Below are positions 41,529-50,571 of a DNA stretch of 64,000 nucleotides, piece after piece. The notes below the pieces were generated by a model. The model was given only the letters and a program-made list of their open reading frames with translations, searched no databases and was not told the DNA's origin. This DNA comes from Stackebrandtia endophytica (lineage in GTDB: Bacteria; Actinomycetota; Actinomycetes; Mycobacteriales; Micromonosporaceae). The DNA lies in assembly GCF_006716355.1 (NCBI RefSeq), contig NZ_VFOW01000001.1:3162001-3226000 (forward strand), read 5' to 3'. The position numbers and the translations under genes are program-made. Every line of letters begins with the position of its first letter. The first letter of the stretch is position 1.

Positions 41529-42206
41529 TTACCCGAAGTCGCTCAGGTTGCTGCCGTAGGAGAACAGCGCGATGTCGTCGAGCTCCAGGAAGATCTCCGA
41601 CCAGCGTTGATCGGGGCAGGACACCGTCCGTTCGAGCTCGTCGATGAAATCGGGCAGCCAGTCCAACGTCGTCCCGGTGGCTTCCACCAGCGGCACCAGC
41701 CCCCGCGAACGGTGCCGCACCTGATCGACCTCGGCGTCCGACAGAACGACGTAGCGCCCGGTCCCGCCGTTGAGCAGGACGTGACGTCCCGTCGGCAGTG
41801 CCTGCTCCACCCTCGGCAACGCCGGCCAGTCGATCGTGACCGTGACGTCGTCATCGGGCACCGACTTCCACGCGGTGTCCCGGTCGAGCTCGCGGTAGGG
41901 GCCGTCGAAGTCGGGGAAACCGCCGACCTTCTCCGGCATGAGCTCACCCTCGGTGAGGCGCAGTTCGCCGAGTCCGGGTGCTTGGAACCGCACCAGTGGC
42001 AGCAGCTCCATCGAGTCGCCTCGCCCGCCGTCGCGGTAGACGCTCACCCGTGCGCTGGCGGCGCTGGTGAAGAAGCTGTCTCGGTATCGTTCGATCGCGT
42101 CACGCACGCTCGACTGGAAGTCCACGGCATCCCCGTGCAGCTCGGCGACGTCCCATCCGCCCAGCTGATCCTCGATGCTCCACGTGAACATGTAGAACCC
42201 GTTCAT
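41529..42206 (-). CDS. Hypothetical protein
   Basis: A 225-residue soluble acidic protein that I do not recognise. It begins MNGFYMFTWSIEDQLGGWDV and shows alternating strands and helices. The middle (LLNGGTGRYVVLSDAEVDQV) and end (IALFSYGSNLSDFG) carry no known motif, and there is no signal peptide or membrane span. The start is uncertain: ATG codons at 42215 and 42191 are alternatives and none has a strong Shine-Dalgarno. It lies between the transporter ATPase and the divergent SDR gene. Codon bias fits a real gene. Confidence 0.65.
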   Translation of the reverse strand: MNGFYMFTWSIEDQLGGWDVAELHGDAVDFQSSVRDAIERYRDSFFTSAASARVSVYRDGGRGDSMELLPLVRFQAPGLGELRLTEGELMPEKVGGFPDFDGPYRELDRDTAWKSVPDDDVTVTIDWPALPRVEQALPTGRHVLLNGGTGRYVVLSDAEVDQVRHRSRGLVPLVEATGTTLDWLPDFIDELERTVSCPDQRWSEIFLELDDIALFSYGSNLSDFG

Positions 42207-42309
42207 GCAGGCCATGGTGCACCCAATATGTGACACTCGGACCCCGGATGCGACGTTGATCACACTGAGTTGACCCTGACATTGATGACAGGGTCGGAGA
42301 CTTCGGCGC

Positions 42310-43047
42310 ATGGGAATCTTCAGTGAGAAAACCGTGATCGTCACCGGCGCCGGATCGGGTATCGGCAGGGCCACCGCCCGCGGATTCGCCGCCGAGGACG
42401 CGACTGTCATCGCCGTCGGACGTCGGCTTGAGCCGCTCGTGGGAACCGCCGCCGGTGACGACCGCATCAAACCGTTGGCCGTCGACATCACCGACGAGTC
42501 CGCGCCCGACCGGATTGCCGCCGCCGCCAACCGGGTCGATGTCTTGGTTAACAACGCCGGAATCGTGGGCACCGAGGTCATGGGTGAACTCGACCGTGCC
42601 GCGATGCTGACCCAGTTCGACACCAACGTGTTCGCTCCGGTCCTGTTGACTCAGGCGGTCCTGCCGAAACTGGTGGCCGTCGGCGGCGTGATCGTCAATG
42701 TCAGTACCAGTGTCGGCCAGCGGGCCTGGCCGGGAACCTGGATGTATGCGGCGTCGAAGACCGCGATCGACCTGTTGTCGCGAAGCTGGGGAGTGGAGTT
42801 GGCGCCCCGGGGTGTTCGGGTCGTCGCCGTCGCACCGGGGGCGATAGACACCCGGATCGGAGAACATCAGGGTTTGTCGGTGGAGCAGCAGGAACAGGTG
42901 CGGCAGTGGCAGATCGCCAACACTCCGCAGGGGCGGATCGGTCGCCCCGAGGAGGTGGCCTGGGCGATCGTTCGACTGGCGTCGCCGGGCGCGTCGTTCA
43001 TCACCGCCGCCGTGGTCCCGGTGGATGGCGGGGCCGTGGCGGGATAG
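42310..43047 (+). CDS. Short-chain dehydrogenase/reductase
   Basis: A 245-residue classical SDR. It shows the nucleotide-binding motif TGAGSGIG (about 12-19), the NNAG stretch (about 84), the catalytic Ser in VNVSTSVGQ and the Y-x-x-x-K pair in MYAASKTAID (about 150). It reduces or oxidises a carbonyl/alcohol with NAD(P)H in the cytoplasm; the substrate is unknown. A MerR-type regulator gene starts 25 bases after its stop, so the two are likely co-transcribed. The ATG lies about 100 bases from the divergent hypothetical gene. Confidence 0.9.
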   Translation: MGIFSEKTVIVTGAGSGIGRATARGFAAEDATVIAVGRRLEPLVGTAAGDDRIKPLAVDITDESAPDRIAAAANRVDVLVNNAGIVGTEVMGELDRAAMLTQFDTNVFAPVLLTQAVLPKLVAVGGVIVNVSTSVGQRAWPGTWMYAASKTAIDLLSRSWGVELAPRGVRVVAVAPGAIDTRIGEHQGLSVEQQEQVRQWQIANTPQGRIGRPEEVAWAIVRLASPGASFITAAVVPVDGGAVAG

Positions 43048-43072
43048 GTTCCCTCTCGGGAGCGTGAGGCGG

Positions 43073-43438
43073 ATGAGAATCGGGGAGCTGGCCGAGGTCA
43101 CCGGGGTGTCGCAACGGTCGTTGCGGCACTACGAACAAGCCGGTCTGCTTGATTCGCAGCGACAGGCTAACGGGTACCGCCGGTACGCGGCGACGGCGGT
43201 GGTTCGAGTGCGCAACATCCGGTATCTGTTGGCCGCCGGCCTCACCCTCGACGACGTCCAGGTGTTCCTGCCGTGCCTGGACGGGGATGTGGCGGCCGCC
43301 GATCCGGCTGGCCCCGGTCTGCGCGTGGCGAGGGACCGCTTGGATGTTCTCAACCGACGGATAGCCGCGCAGACCCTGGTACGCGACCGGTTGGCGGCTG
43401 CGCTGGCCGAGGCGACCGACTCCGCGCCGGTGCGGTGA
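43073..43438 (+). CDS. MerR-family transcriptional regulator
   Basis: A 121-residue regulator. The N-terminal winged helix begins MRIGELAEVTGVSQRSLRHY and continues GYRRYAATAVVRVRNIRYLL. A dimerisation helix (DRLDVLNRRIAAQTLVRDRL) follows, and no metal-binding cysteines like those of MerR proper. One Cys (LPCLDGD) is present mid-protein and could be redox-active, but that is speculation. GAGGCGG precedes the ATG. It follows the SDR gene closely and probably regulates that short operon by distorting its promoter. Confidence 0.9.
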   Translation: MRIGELAEVTGVSQRSLRHYEQAGLLDSQRQANGYRRYAATAVVRVRNIRYLLAAGLTLDDVQVFLPCLDGDVAAADPAGPGLRVARDRLDVLNRRIAAQTLVRDRLAAALAEATDSAPVR

Positions 43439-43507
43439 CCGAGACCCCCGGCGGCGTCTCGGTGCAGGGTGGTCGCGTCGGGGAGACTCAACCGGTAACG
43501 TGGCGGG

Positions 43508-44185
43508 GTGCTCGTCGCGATCCGGTTTGACGATAAGAACCCGTGGTTTTCGTGGTCCTATATCGAGTCGAACGCCCAGACCCTTCTCGATGCGTTGGTC
43601 GAACATCTGTATCTGACCGCCGTGTCCATCGTCATCGCTGCGGCGATCGCGATTCCGTTGGGTGTGCTGGCGGCGCGGTCGAAGGCCGCCGCCACCTCGA
43701 TCCTGTCGATATCGGGTGTCATGTACACGATCCCGTCCCTGGCGGTGTTCGCGTTGTTGACTCCCTACCTTGGACTGTCCTCTGACACCGTCGTGTTCGG
43801 ACTGGTCATGTACGCGTTGCTGATCCTGGTGCGTGCCACCCTGACCGGGCTTCGACAGGTCCCGTCGGAGGTCATCGACGCGGCCGGAGGGATGGGTTAC
43901 GGGAAGGGACAGTTGCTGGCCCGTGTCGAACTGCCGCTCGCGTTGCCCAGCATCATGACCGGGCTGCGCATCGCGACGGTCTCGACGGTCGCGCTGGTGA
44001 CCGTCGGCGCGGTGGTCGGACACGGCGGTCTGGGACAGTTGATCCTGTCCGGGTTCCGCAACAACCTGTACAAACCGCAGATCGTGACCGCGACGATCAT
44101 GTGCGTCCTGTTGGCCCTGTTGTGCGAAGTGGTGTTGTCGTTGGTGACCCGAGCACTGACTCCGTGGGCGAGGAGGCGGTCGTGA
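43508..44185 (+). CDS. opuCB: Osmoprotectant ABC transporter permease (a)
   Basis: A 225-residue inner-membrane permease with about five to six helices. The binding-protein-dependent transport signature sits near residues 125-155 (VIDAAGGMGYGKGQLLARVELPLALP). It begins after a GTG with no clear Shine-Dalgarno. It overlaps the second permease by four bases (GTGA), so the two form the usual heterodimer of OpuC-type importers. Together with the binding protein at 45083 and the ATPase at 40424 it imports a compatible solute such as glycine betaine, proline betaine or choline; the substrate is family-level inference. Confidence 0.88.
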   Translation: MLVAIRFDDKNPWFSWSYIESNAQTLLDALVEHLYLTAVSIVIAAAIAIPLGVLAARSKAAATSILSISGVMYTIPSLAVFALLTPYLGLSSDTVVFGLVMYALLILVRATLTGLRQVPSEVIDAAGGMGYGKGQLLARVELPLALPSIMTGLRIATVSTVALVTVGAVVGHGGLGQLILSGFRNNLYKPQIVTATIMCVLLALLCEVVLSLVTRALTPWARRRS

Positions 44186-44868
44186 ACCCTATCGGTGCCG
44201 CGTTCACCTGGTTGAACGATCCGTTGAACTGGACCAATCCGGGCGGGGTGGTCGACCTGGTGGTCGAGCACATGTACTTGTCGGGACTGGCCGTCTTGTT
44301 GGGCTGTCTGATCGCGTGGCCGGTGGGTGTCTGGCTCGGTCACACCGGTCGCGGCGGTACGGTCACCGTCACGGTGTCCAATTTGACCCGTGCCATCCCC
44401 ACGATCGCGTTGTTGAGTATCTTTCCGTTGACGGCGTTGGGGTTCAGCACCTGGTCGGTGGTCATCCCGTTGGCGGTGTTCGCGGTTCCCCCGTTGCTGG
44501 CCACCGCCTACACCGGGGTGCGCGAGGCCGATCCCGACGCGCGGGATGCGGCGGTCGGCATGGGCCTGTCCCGATTCCAGGTGTTGACCAGAGTGGAGCT
44601 GCCGTTGGCGGTTCCCCATCTGGCCGGCGGGTTCCGGACGGCGGCGGTGCAGGTCGTGGCCACGGCCACGTTGGCGGCCTTGTTCAACGGCGGTGGTCTG
44701 GGGCAGATCATCGCGCGTGGCTTCGGTAAGACGATCGCAGCGGGTGCCGGTGAGATTCTGGCCGGCGGGTTGTTGGTCGCCGCGTTGGCGTTGTTGGTGG
44801 AGGGTGTGCTCGGTCTCGCCGAGAAGTACGTCACTCCACGTGCGCTTCGCGTCGCCGCTGCGCGATAG
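44182..44868 (+). CDS. opuCD: Osmoprotectant ABC transporter permease (b)
   Basis: A 228-residue permease homologous to its neighbour. It begins VNPIGAAFTWLNDPLNW, has about six membrane helices and shows the EAA-type loop DAAVGMGLSRFQVLTRVELP around residues 115-135. The GTG overlaps the upstream stop. An open frame further upstream lies inside the first permease gene and is rejected. The binding protein follows after 214 bases, a gap that probably carries its own promoter or processing site because binding proteins are needed in excess. Confidence 0.88.
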   Translation: MNPIGAAFTWLNDPLNWTNPGGVVDLVVEHMYLSGLAVLLGCLIAWPVGVWLGHTGRGGTVTVTVSNLTRAIPTIALLSIFPLTALGFSTWSVVIPLAVFAVPPLLATAYTGVREADPDARDAAVGMGLSRFQVLTRVELPLAVPHLAGGFRTAAVQVVATATLAALFNGGGLGQIIARGFGKTIAAGAGEILAGGLLVAALALLVEGVLGLAEKYVTPRALRVAAAR

Positions 44869-45082
44869 TGGTTCTCCATGTCGGTCCGACGACGTACGGT
44901 GAGTGCGGGCCCGGTCGATCCGGGTCCGGATTTTGACGTGAGCGGTTGGCAGGTGGTCTCGAATCGGTGCCCACCACCGACGGCCGTGTTCAGACCGTGT
45001 CCGCAGAAGTTCGGGTGCGGTCTGTCGACGTGGTCGGTTTGACCCAACCACCAGAACCATCACCAGGCAGGTTTAAAGGGAT

Positions 45083-46120
45083 ATGACCCCTATTAATAAG
45101 AAGACATTGACAGCACTACCGGTGGCCGGGTTGCTGGCATTCTCGCTGGCCGCCTGCGGGTCGCCGGGTTCGTCGGGAACCACCGCGCCCGAGGACGTCA
45201 CGGGGGACGGTTGCGAGCCGATCGCGGGGGAGGAACTCGTCGCGCTCGTCGACGACAAGAACCTGCAGGCTTCGGAGAACATCATCGCCGCCTTCCACGC
45301 CGAGTCGGCGACGGATGCGGCGTTGGCGGCGGTCAACGCGGTGTCGGCGGAGTTGACGACCGAATGGTTGATCAACCTGAACAAGCAGGTCGACGTCGAC
45401 CGGGACACCCCGGCGGTGGCGGCGGAGACCTTCCTCGACGAGACCGGTGTCACCGAGGGACTCTCGGGCGGCAGCGGGTCGCTGGTGGTCGGGCATGCCG
45501 ACTGGTCGGAGAGCGAGACCATGGCCAACATCTACTCCGGGGTGTTGGAGGCGGCGGGCTTCGAGGTGACGACTCAGTCGGTCGGTAACCGCGAGGCGTA
45601 TCTGACGGCACTCCAAGAGGGACAGTTCGACGTCATGCCCGAGTACGCGGCGTCGCTGACCGAGTTCTTGAACCCCGACGCGGGACCGGGTACCGATCCG
45701 GTGGCTTCCAGCGACATCACCGAGACCCTGACGACGGTGGAGCCGTGGTTGGCCGACGCGGGCATCGTGTTGGGTGAGCCGGCCGAGGCGGTCGACGCCA
45801 ACGCCTATGCGGTGACCACCACCTTCGCCGAGGAGCACGGCATCTCGACCCTGTCGGAGTTCGCGGAGAAGTGCAGTGGCAAGGCCAGCATTCTGGGTGG
45901 CCCGGCCGAGTGCCCGGACCGTCCGTACTGCCAGCTGGGGTTGGAGCAGGTTTATGGCATCCAGTTCGGACAGTTCAAGAGCCTGGACATCGGCACGTTG
46001 AGCAAGCAGGCGTTGGTGACCGGCGAGATCACGGTGGGAACCGTGACCTCGACCGACGGTTCGCTCGCCGAGGGCGTGACGGTGCCGTCGGGCCCGGAGG
46101 GTGACACCGAAGAGGAGTGA
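45083..46120 (+). CDS. opuCC: Osmoprotectant-binding lipoprotein with permuted domain order
   Basis: A 345-residue lipoprotein. The signal ends in lipobox LAAC (Cys25). The usual OpuAC order is altered. The segment that normally closes the domain (LVALVDDKNLQASENIIAAF, then LTTEWLINLNKQVDVDRDTP) stands at residues about 50-110, before the core that normally begins the domain (VVGHADWSESETMANIYSG). The protein ends at VTSTDGSLAEGV, where that closing segment would normally attach. This looks like a circular permutation; I recall the same order in other actinobacteria, so it may be lineage-typical. It captures the solute for the two permeases upstream. Confidence 0.85.
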   Translation: MTPINKKTLTALPVAGLLAFSLAACGSPGSSGTTAPEDVTGDGCEPIAGEELVALVDDKNLQASENIIAAFHAESATDAALAAVNAVSAELTTEWLINLNKQVDVDRDTPAVAAETFLDETGVTEGLSGGSGSLVVGHADWSESETMANIYSGVLEAAGFEVTTQSVGNREAYLTALQEGQFDVMPEYAASLTEFLNPDAGPGTDPVASSDITETLTTVEPWLADAGIVLGEPAEAVDANAYAVTTTFAEEHGISTLSEFAEKCSGKASILGGPAECPDRPYCQLGLEQVYGIQFGQFKSLDIGTLSKQALVTGEITVGTVTSTDGSLAEGVTVPSGPEGDTEEE

Positions 46121-46148
46121 CGACCGACCCCGGTCGAAATCGAGTTCG

Positions 46149-46186
46149 CGGCCCCCGTCTGATCCACTGCGGATCGGCGGGGGCCG
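46149..46186 (+). terminator. Terminator of the osmoprotectant operon
   Basis: CGGCCCCC (46149-46156) pairs with GGGGGCCG (46179-46186), with an inner GATCC/GGATC stem, 28 bases after the stop codon. Confidence 0.7.
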
Positions 46187-46424
46187 TATCCATTGCGCGG
46201 CAGCCGGAAACCGTTGGCGTAATGTAGTGAGACACTCACTTAACAAAACGGTTTGGACGTTCCGCGCACAGTGGATCATGTGATGCTCGTCACTTACTCA
46301 CCAGTAGTTTTGTTCCCGGCCGTCCGATTAGGTGGGTTTTTATGACCGATCGGCGTGCCGATATCGATCTATCGACTCATGCCCATGCTTTACAACGCGG
46401 TAGCCGTCACATACGCTCCCCGAA

Positions 46425-46462
46425 GGCTCGTGCCCGCGAGCCTCGCTCAGTCCCCCTGAGCG
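46425..46462 (+). promoter_or_regulatory. Two-hairpin 5' leader of array protease 1
   Basis: Hairpin A: GGCTCG (46425-46430), loop TGCCCG, CGAGCC (46437-46442). One base later comes hairpin B: CGCTCAG (46444-46450), loop TCCCC, CTGAGCG (46456-46462). The same layout occurs before protease 2 with different but still paired stems. The RNA is about 80 bases upstream of the ATG. Confidence 0.6.
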
Positions 46463-46544
46463 TTCAAGCGGCGTAACCGGCAAACGCCTAATGGGTATTG
46501 GCTGGATGCGCCCTTGTCACCCTTCGGCAAGGGAGAAGGCACAT

Positions 46545-48104
46545 ATGACCAAGACCAGAACACGATTGGCCGCGGCCGTCGGTGTGGCGGCTACCGCCGC
46601 CATCGCCGCCGCGACGCTGGGTGCGGCCCCGGCACACGCCGAGGGCACCGTCCTCGGCGCGGACGCACCCAACGCGATCGCAGGCGAGTACATTGTGGTG
46701 CTGAACGACGGTCTCTCGACCGCCGGTGCCACCGGGGTTCTCTCCGCGTACGACGGAAAGATCCTTCAGTCGTACGACCAGTTCAACGGCTACTTCATGG
46801 CCATGTCGGCCGATGAGGCCAAGGCGTTGGCTGCCGACCCGTCTGTCGCCTATGTGGAGCAGAACGGTGTCGTCGAGGTCGCGGCGACCCAGACCGGCGC
46901 GACCTGGGGTCTGGACCGCCTCGACCAGGACTCGCTTCCGTTGGACCAGTCCTACACCTACCCGGACTCCGCCGGTGAAGGTGTGACCGCGTACATCATC
47001 GACACCGGTGCCGACCTGGACCACCCGGAGTTCGAAGGCCGGATGACCAGCGGTCGCGACACCGTTGACAACGATGACGACGCCGAGGACTGCCAGGGCC
47101 ACGGAACCCACGTCGCCGGCACCATCGGTGGCGCTGAGTACGGTGTGGCCAAGAACGTCGACATGGTCGCCGTGCGGGTGCTGGACTGCAACGGTTCCGG
47201 CTCCTACGACGGTGTCATCGCCGGTATCGAGTGGGTGACCGCCAACGCTCAGAAGCCCGCCGTGGCCAACATGAGCCTCGGTGGTGGCTTCAGCCAGGCC
47301 ATCAACGACGCCGTCGCCGCCTCGGTCGACTCGGGTGTCACCTACGCGGTGGCCGCGGGTAACGAGAACTCGGACGCCTGCAGTGGTTCGCCCAGCTCGA
47401 CTCCGGAGGCGCTGACCGTCGGCGCGACCGACAACACCGACGCGCGTGCCTCGTTCTCGAACTACGGCACCTGCGTCGACATCTTCGCGCCTGGTGTGGA
47501 CATCACCGCGGCGTGGTTGGACGGTGGCGAGAACACCATCTCGGGCACCTCGATGGCGTCGCCGCACGTTGCCGGCGTTGCCGCCCTGCACCTGGGTGAG
47601 AACCCGGACGCGACCCCGGCCGACGTCAGTGCCGCCCTGGTCGACAACGCCGTTGACGGCGCGGTCACCAACCCCGGCACCGGCAGCCCGAACAAGCTGC
47701 TGAACATCGGCTACCTGAACGACGGCGGCGGCGACCCGGGTGAGCCCGGCGAGCCGGGTGAGCCGGGCGACTGCGAGGCCGCCTTCACCACCGCCACCCC
47801 GGTCGCGGACGGCTCGACCGTCGAGACCGAACTGGCCGTCGAGTGTGAGACCGCCGGCACCGCCTCGGTGTCCGTCGACATCACTCACAGCTACCGTGGT
47901 GACCTGAGCATCACCCTGGTTTCCCCTGACGGCACCAGCTACGAGCTGAAGACCAACAGCATCGTCGACAGTGCCGACGACGTCAAGGAGACCTACTCGG
48001 TGGACGTCTCCGGCGCGACCGCCAGTGGAACCTGGACCCTGGTTGTTCAGGACCACTACTTCGGTGACACCGGAACGATCAACGGTTGGACCATGGCCCT
48101 GTAG
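46545..48104 (+). CDS. Secreted S8 protease 1 with C-terminal P-domain
   Basis: A 519-residue secreted protease. It has a signal peptide (1-32, ending AHAEG) and an I9-type inhibitor propeptide (about 45-112, [10 protein letters not shown]). The aqualysin/proteinase-K-like catalytic domain has Asp153 (IIDTGAD), His186 (GHGTHVAG) and Ser336 (SGTSMASPH). [10 protein letters not shown] linker (about 397-408) leads to a ~110-residue proprotein-convertase P-domain ([20 protein letters not shown]), which usually stabilises the enzyme or binds substrate. AGGGAGAAGG precedes the ATG. It is the first of four tandem paralogues, each with its own leader and terminator. Confidence 0.93.
   Translation: MTKTRTRLAAAVGVAATAAIAAATLGAAPAHAEGTVLGADAPNAIAGEYIVVLNDGLSTAGATGVLSAYDGKILQSYDQFNGYFMAMSADEAKALAADPSVAYVEQNGVVEVAATQTGATWGLDRLDQDSLPLDQSYTYPDSAGEGVTAYIIDTGADLDHPEFEGRMTSGRDTVDNDDDAEDCQGHGTHVAGTIGGAEYGVAKNVDMVAVRVLDCNGSGSYDGVIAGIEWVTANAQKPAVANMSLGGGFSQAINDAVAASVDSGVTYAVAAGNENSDACSGSPSSTPEALTVGATDNTDARASFSNYGTCVDIFAPGVDITAAWLDGGENTISGTSMASPHVAGVAALHLGENPDATPADVSAALVDNAVDGAVTNPGTGSPNKLLNIGYLNDGGGDPGEPGEPGEPGDCEAAFTTATPVADGSTVETELAVECETAGTASVSVDITHSYRGDLSITLVSPDGTSYELKTNSIVDSADDVKETYSVDVSGATASGTWTLVVQDHYFGDTGTINGWTMAL
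47079..47224 (+). repeat. 146-bp block identical to part of protease 2
   Basis: This stretch, covering the catalytic His region, is base-for-base identical to 48956-49101. Synonymous positions are identical too, while surrounding codons differ, which points to recent gene conversion. Confidence 0.85.
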
Positions 48105-48110
48105 TGGGTA

Positions 48111-48139
48111 GGGCGGGTGCGGTCTTTCCACACCCGCCC
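48111..48139 (+). terminator. First terminator hairpin after protease 1
   Basis: GGGCGGGTG (48111-48119) pairs with CACCCGCCC (48131-48139) just after the stop codon. Confidence 0.65.
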
Positions 48140-48154
48140 GTCAGTTGCTAATCG

Positions 48155-48185
48155 AGGACCTGCCCGGATTATTCGGGCAGGTCCT
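48155..48185 (+). terminator. Second terminator hairpin after protease 1
   Basis: AGGACCTGCCCG (48155-48166) pairs exactly with CGGGCAGGTCCT (48174-48185), a 12-bp stem with a 7-base loop, followed by TTGTGTTG. Confidence 0.8.
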
Positions 48186-48310
48186 TTGTGTTGTCCCAAG
48201 ATCGTTGAATCCGTTGTGGGCGCGACGATCCACGGTCCGCGTCCTAAATATTCATTAAATTGATCGTCTTAAATCTTTACAATCCGCAGTCGTCGCAATA
48301 CTCTCAAGGC

Positions 48311-48348
48311 GGTTCGTGCCCGCGAACCACGCTTCGCGCCCAGAAGCG
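48311..48348 (+). promoter_or_regulatory. Two-hairpin 5' leader of array protease 2
   Basis: Hairpin A: GGTTCG (48311-48316), loop TGCCCG, CGAACC (48323-48328). One base later comes hairpin B: CGCTTC (48330-48335), loop GCGCCCA, GAAGCG (48343-48348). Compared with the leader at 46425 the stems differ by paired changes while loop A and the one-base spacer are kept. Confidence 0.6.
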
Positions 48349-48418
48349 AAATCCCCTGGTCTGGAAGGATTCCGGCACGATCTGGACGGACCGCCGTATC
48401 CCCTGAGGGAGCGACAAT

Positions 48419-50260
48419 ATGAGTAAGAGATGGACCAGGCGGTTGTCAGCATCGGTGGCCTTGTCGGCCACCGCGGCGTTGGCGGCCATGAGTCTGGGTG
48501 CCACCCCCGCACAGGCGGAGGGGATCATCCTCGACGCCAACCAGTCGAATTCCATTGAGGGCAGTTACATCGTCGCACTGAAGGACGGCATGAGTGCCGC
48601 CTCAGTGGACGGTTTGGCCGCCGCCTACGACGGAACCGTGGAACGTCAGTTCGCCTCGATCAACGGGTTCGTCACCGACATGTCCGAAGCCGACGCGAAG
48701 GCGCTGGCCGCCGACCCGTCCGTGGAATACGTGGCGCAGAACGGAACCGTCAGCATCGCCGCGACTCAGACCGGCGCGACCTGGGGTCTGGACCGCATCG
48801 ACCAGCGCAACCTGCCGTTGGACCAGTCCTACACCTACCCGGACTCCGCAGGTGAGGGTGTGACCGCCTACATCATCGACACCGGCGCCGACATGGACCA
48901 CCCGGACTTCGGCAACCGGATGACCAGCGGTCGCGACACGGTCGACAACGACGATGACGCCGAGGACTGCCAGGGCCACGGAACCCACGTCGCCGGCACC
49001 ATCGGTGGCGCTGAGTACGGTGTGGCCAAGAACGTCGACATGGTCGCCGTGCGGGTGCTGGACTGCAACGGTTCCGGCTCCTACGACGGTGTCATCGCCG
49101 GCATCGACTGGGTCACCGCCAACGCTCAGAAGCCCGCCGTGGCCAACATGAGCCTCGGTGGCGGCTTCAGCCAGGCCGTCAACGACGCCGTGGCCGCCTC
49201 GATCGCCTCGGGCGTCACCTACTCGTTGGCCGCCGGAAACGACTACGGTGCCGACGCCTGCAACGGTTCGCCCGGTTCGACCGAGCCGGCGCTGACCGTC
49301 GGTGCGACCGACAGCAGCGATTCGCGTGCCTCGTTCTCGAACATCGGCTCCTGTGTCGACATCTTCGCGCCCGGCGTGAACATCACCTCGGCGTGGCTGA
49401 ACGGCGGCACGAACACGATCTCGGGCACCTCGATGGCCGCTCCGCACGTCGCGGGTGTCGCTGCGCTGCACCTTGGCGTGTACCCCTCGGCCACCCCGGC
49501 CGAAGTCGGTGACGCGATAGTCGACAACGGAACGTCCGGAGTGGTCGGTAACCCCGGCGCCGGCAGCCCCAACCTGCTGCTGTACATGGGATACCTGAAC
49601 GACACCACGCCGCCCGGTGACAACTTCTCGCTGTCGGTCGACCCGACCTCGGGCAGTGTCAACCCCGGTGAATCGGTCACCGCGACCGTGTCCACCGCGA
49701 CCACCGCCGGTGAGGCGCAGTCGGTGAGCCTGTCGACCGAGGGCGCTCCCAGCGGAGTGTCGGCGGCGGTCAGCCCGACCAGCGTGACCACCGGCGACTC
49801 GGCCACCCTGACGCTGAGCACCTCGGACGAGGCCGCCGGCGGTACCTACACCATCACGGTGACGGCGACCGGTTCGGTGACCCGGACGGCCACCTTCACC
49901 CTGACGGTGATCGGCGAGGGCGCCGCGTGCGCCGGCGCCAACGACACCCCGAGTTCGCTGCCGGGCCCGACGACCTCGGTCATCGACGTCACCTGTGACG
50001 GAGTCGCCTCGGCCGCCAGCTCGGTGACCGTCGACATCAGCTACCCGTGGCGCGGTGACCTGCGTATCGAGCTGATCTCGCCGGACGGCTCGGTGTACCT
50101 GCTGAAGGCTCAGAACCTGTTCGACTTCCAGCCGGACGTGAAGGAGACCTACACCGTCGACCTGTCGAGTGAGGCCGGGAGCGGTGCCTGGACCCTGAAG
50201 GTCACCGACTACTACATCGGATTCTCCGGAACCGTGAACAGCTGGTCGATCAACCTCTAG
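48419..50260 (+). CDS. Secreted S8 protease 2 with Ig-like and P-domains
   Basis: A 613-residue secreted protease closely related to protease 1. It has a signal peptide (1-33, ending AQAEG), an I9 propeptide (about 45-115) and a catalytic domain with Asp154 (IIDTGAD), His187 (GHGTHVAG) and Ser338 (SGTSMAAPH). A beta-sandwich insert of ~100 residues (about 398-500, [20 protein letters not shown]) is absent from protease 1. A C-terminal P-domain follows ([20 protein letters not shown]). GAGGGAG lies upstream of the ATG. The extra beta domain may bind substrate or the cell wall. The catalytic-domain DNA includes a 146-bp block identical to protease 1. Confidence 0.93.
   Translation: MSKRWTRRLSASVALSATAALAAMSLGATPAQAEGIILDANQSNSIEGSYIVALKDGMSAASVDGLAAAYDGTVERQFASINGFVTDMSEADAKALAADPSVEYVAQNGTVSIAATQTGATWGLDRIDQRNLPLDQSYTYPDSAGEGVTAYIIDTGADMDHPDFGNRMTSGRDTVDNDDDAEDCQGHGTHVAGTIGGAEYGVAKNVDMVAVRVLDCNGSGSYDGVIAGIDWVTANAQKPAVANMSLGGGFSQAVNDAVAASIASGVTYSLAAGNDYGADACNGSPGSTEPALTVGATDSSDSRASFSNIGSCVDIFAPGVNITSAWLNGGTNTISGTSMAAPHVAGVAALHLGVYPSATPAEVGDAIVDNGTSGVVGNPGAGSPNLLLYMGYLNDTTPPGDNFSLSVDPTSGSVNPGESVTATVSTATTAGEAQSVSLSTEGAPSGVSAAVSPTSVTTGDSATLTLSTSDEAAGGTYTITVTATGSVTRTATFTLTVIGEGAACAGANDTPSSLPGPTTSVIDVTCDGVASAASSVTVDISYPWRGDLRIELISPDGSVYLLKAQNLFDFQPDVKETYTVDLSSEAGSGAWTLKVTDYYIGFSGTVNSWSINL
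48956..49101 (+). repeat. 146-bp block identical to part of protease 1
   Basis: Partner of the block at 47079-47224, offset by 1877 bases in direct orientation. It is a potential site for recombination that would delete or fuse the two genes. Confidence 0.85.
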
Positions 50261-50571
50261 TCCTGGCGACGAACGAGGTTCGACCGTCGGCCCCGGCCCA
50301 CCTTGTGTGGGTCGGGGCTGTTCTCATGTGAGGCGGTTGAGCCCGATTCTTCGGTTTCGGGTGTCTTGTCCACGTTGGGTAATAGTGTGTTCCTCAGTGG
50401 AAGGCGGGATTCAGGTAGTCCAGCTGGGCATACCTGTGTTCCTGAATGTCATGCAACGTATGGGTGCGCTTCGCCCGATCATCGGAGGGCACCGGACATC
50501 ACGGACAACCGTGGGCGTCGCGCCGACTCGTGTGTTTCGCGCTGCCCGCAAAACTTCCGAGAGAGGACCCA
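50261..50571. other. Intergenic region before protease 3
   Basis: About 310 bases with a terminator hairpin at 50290-50318. A possible TAATAG-type -10 lies near 50380. I do not find the TTTACAA box or the two-hairpin leader seen before proteases 1 and 2. Confidence 0.5.
50290..50318 (+). terminator. Terminator after protease 2
   Basis: GCCCCGGCCCA (50290-50300) pairs with TGGGTCGGGGC (50308-50318), with one G-U pair and a 7-base loop, 30 bases after the stop. Confidence 0.75.

Larger units (their letters stand above)
46121..46544. other. Intergenic region: terminator, dyad and 5' leader of first array protease
   Basis: About 420 bases. A hairpin at 46149-46186 ends the transporter operon. 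AGTGAG (46226-46231) and CTCACT (46235-46240) form a short dyad like a repressor site. A TTTACAA element (46389-46395) precedes a two-hairpin leader (46425-46462, separate entry). Confidence 0.6.
48105..48418. other. Intergenic region: two terminators and AT-rich promoter of protease 2
   Basis: About 310 bases. Hairpins at 48111-48139 and 48155-48185 end protease 1. An AT-rich segment (48245-48283) with a TTTACAAT box (48276-48283) precedes the two-hairpin leader at 48311-48348. Confidence 0.65.

Noticed and set aside
46488-48131. 547-codon minus-strand open frame opposite protease 1
   Set aside because: High third-position G/C creates long antisense frames. The sequence is Val/Gly/Arg repetition with no start signal.
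48240-48418. c-di-AMP (ydaO) riboswitch before protease 2
   Set aside because: The conserved ydaO blocks I remember from resuscitation-factor genes are absent; the leader has a different two-hairpin plan.
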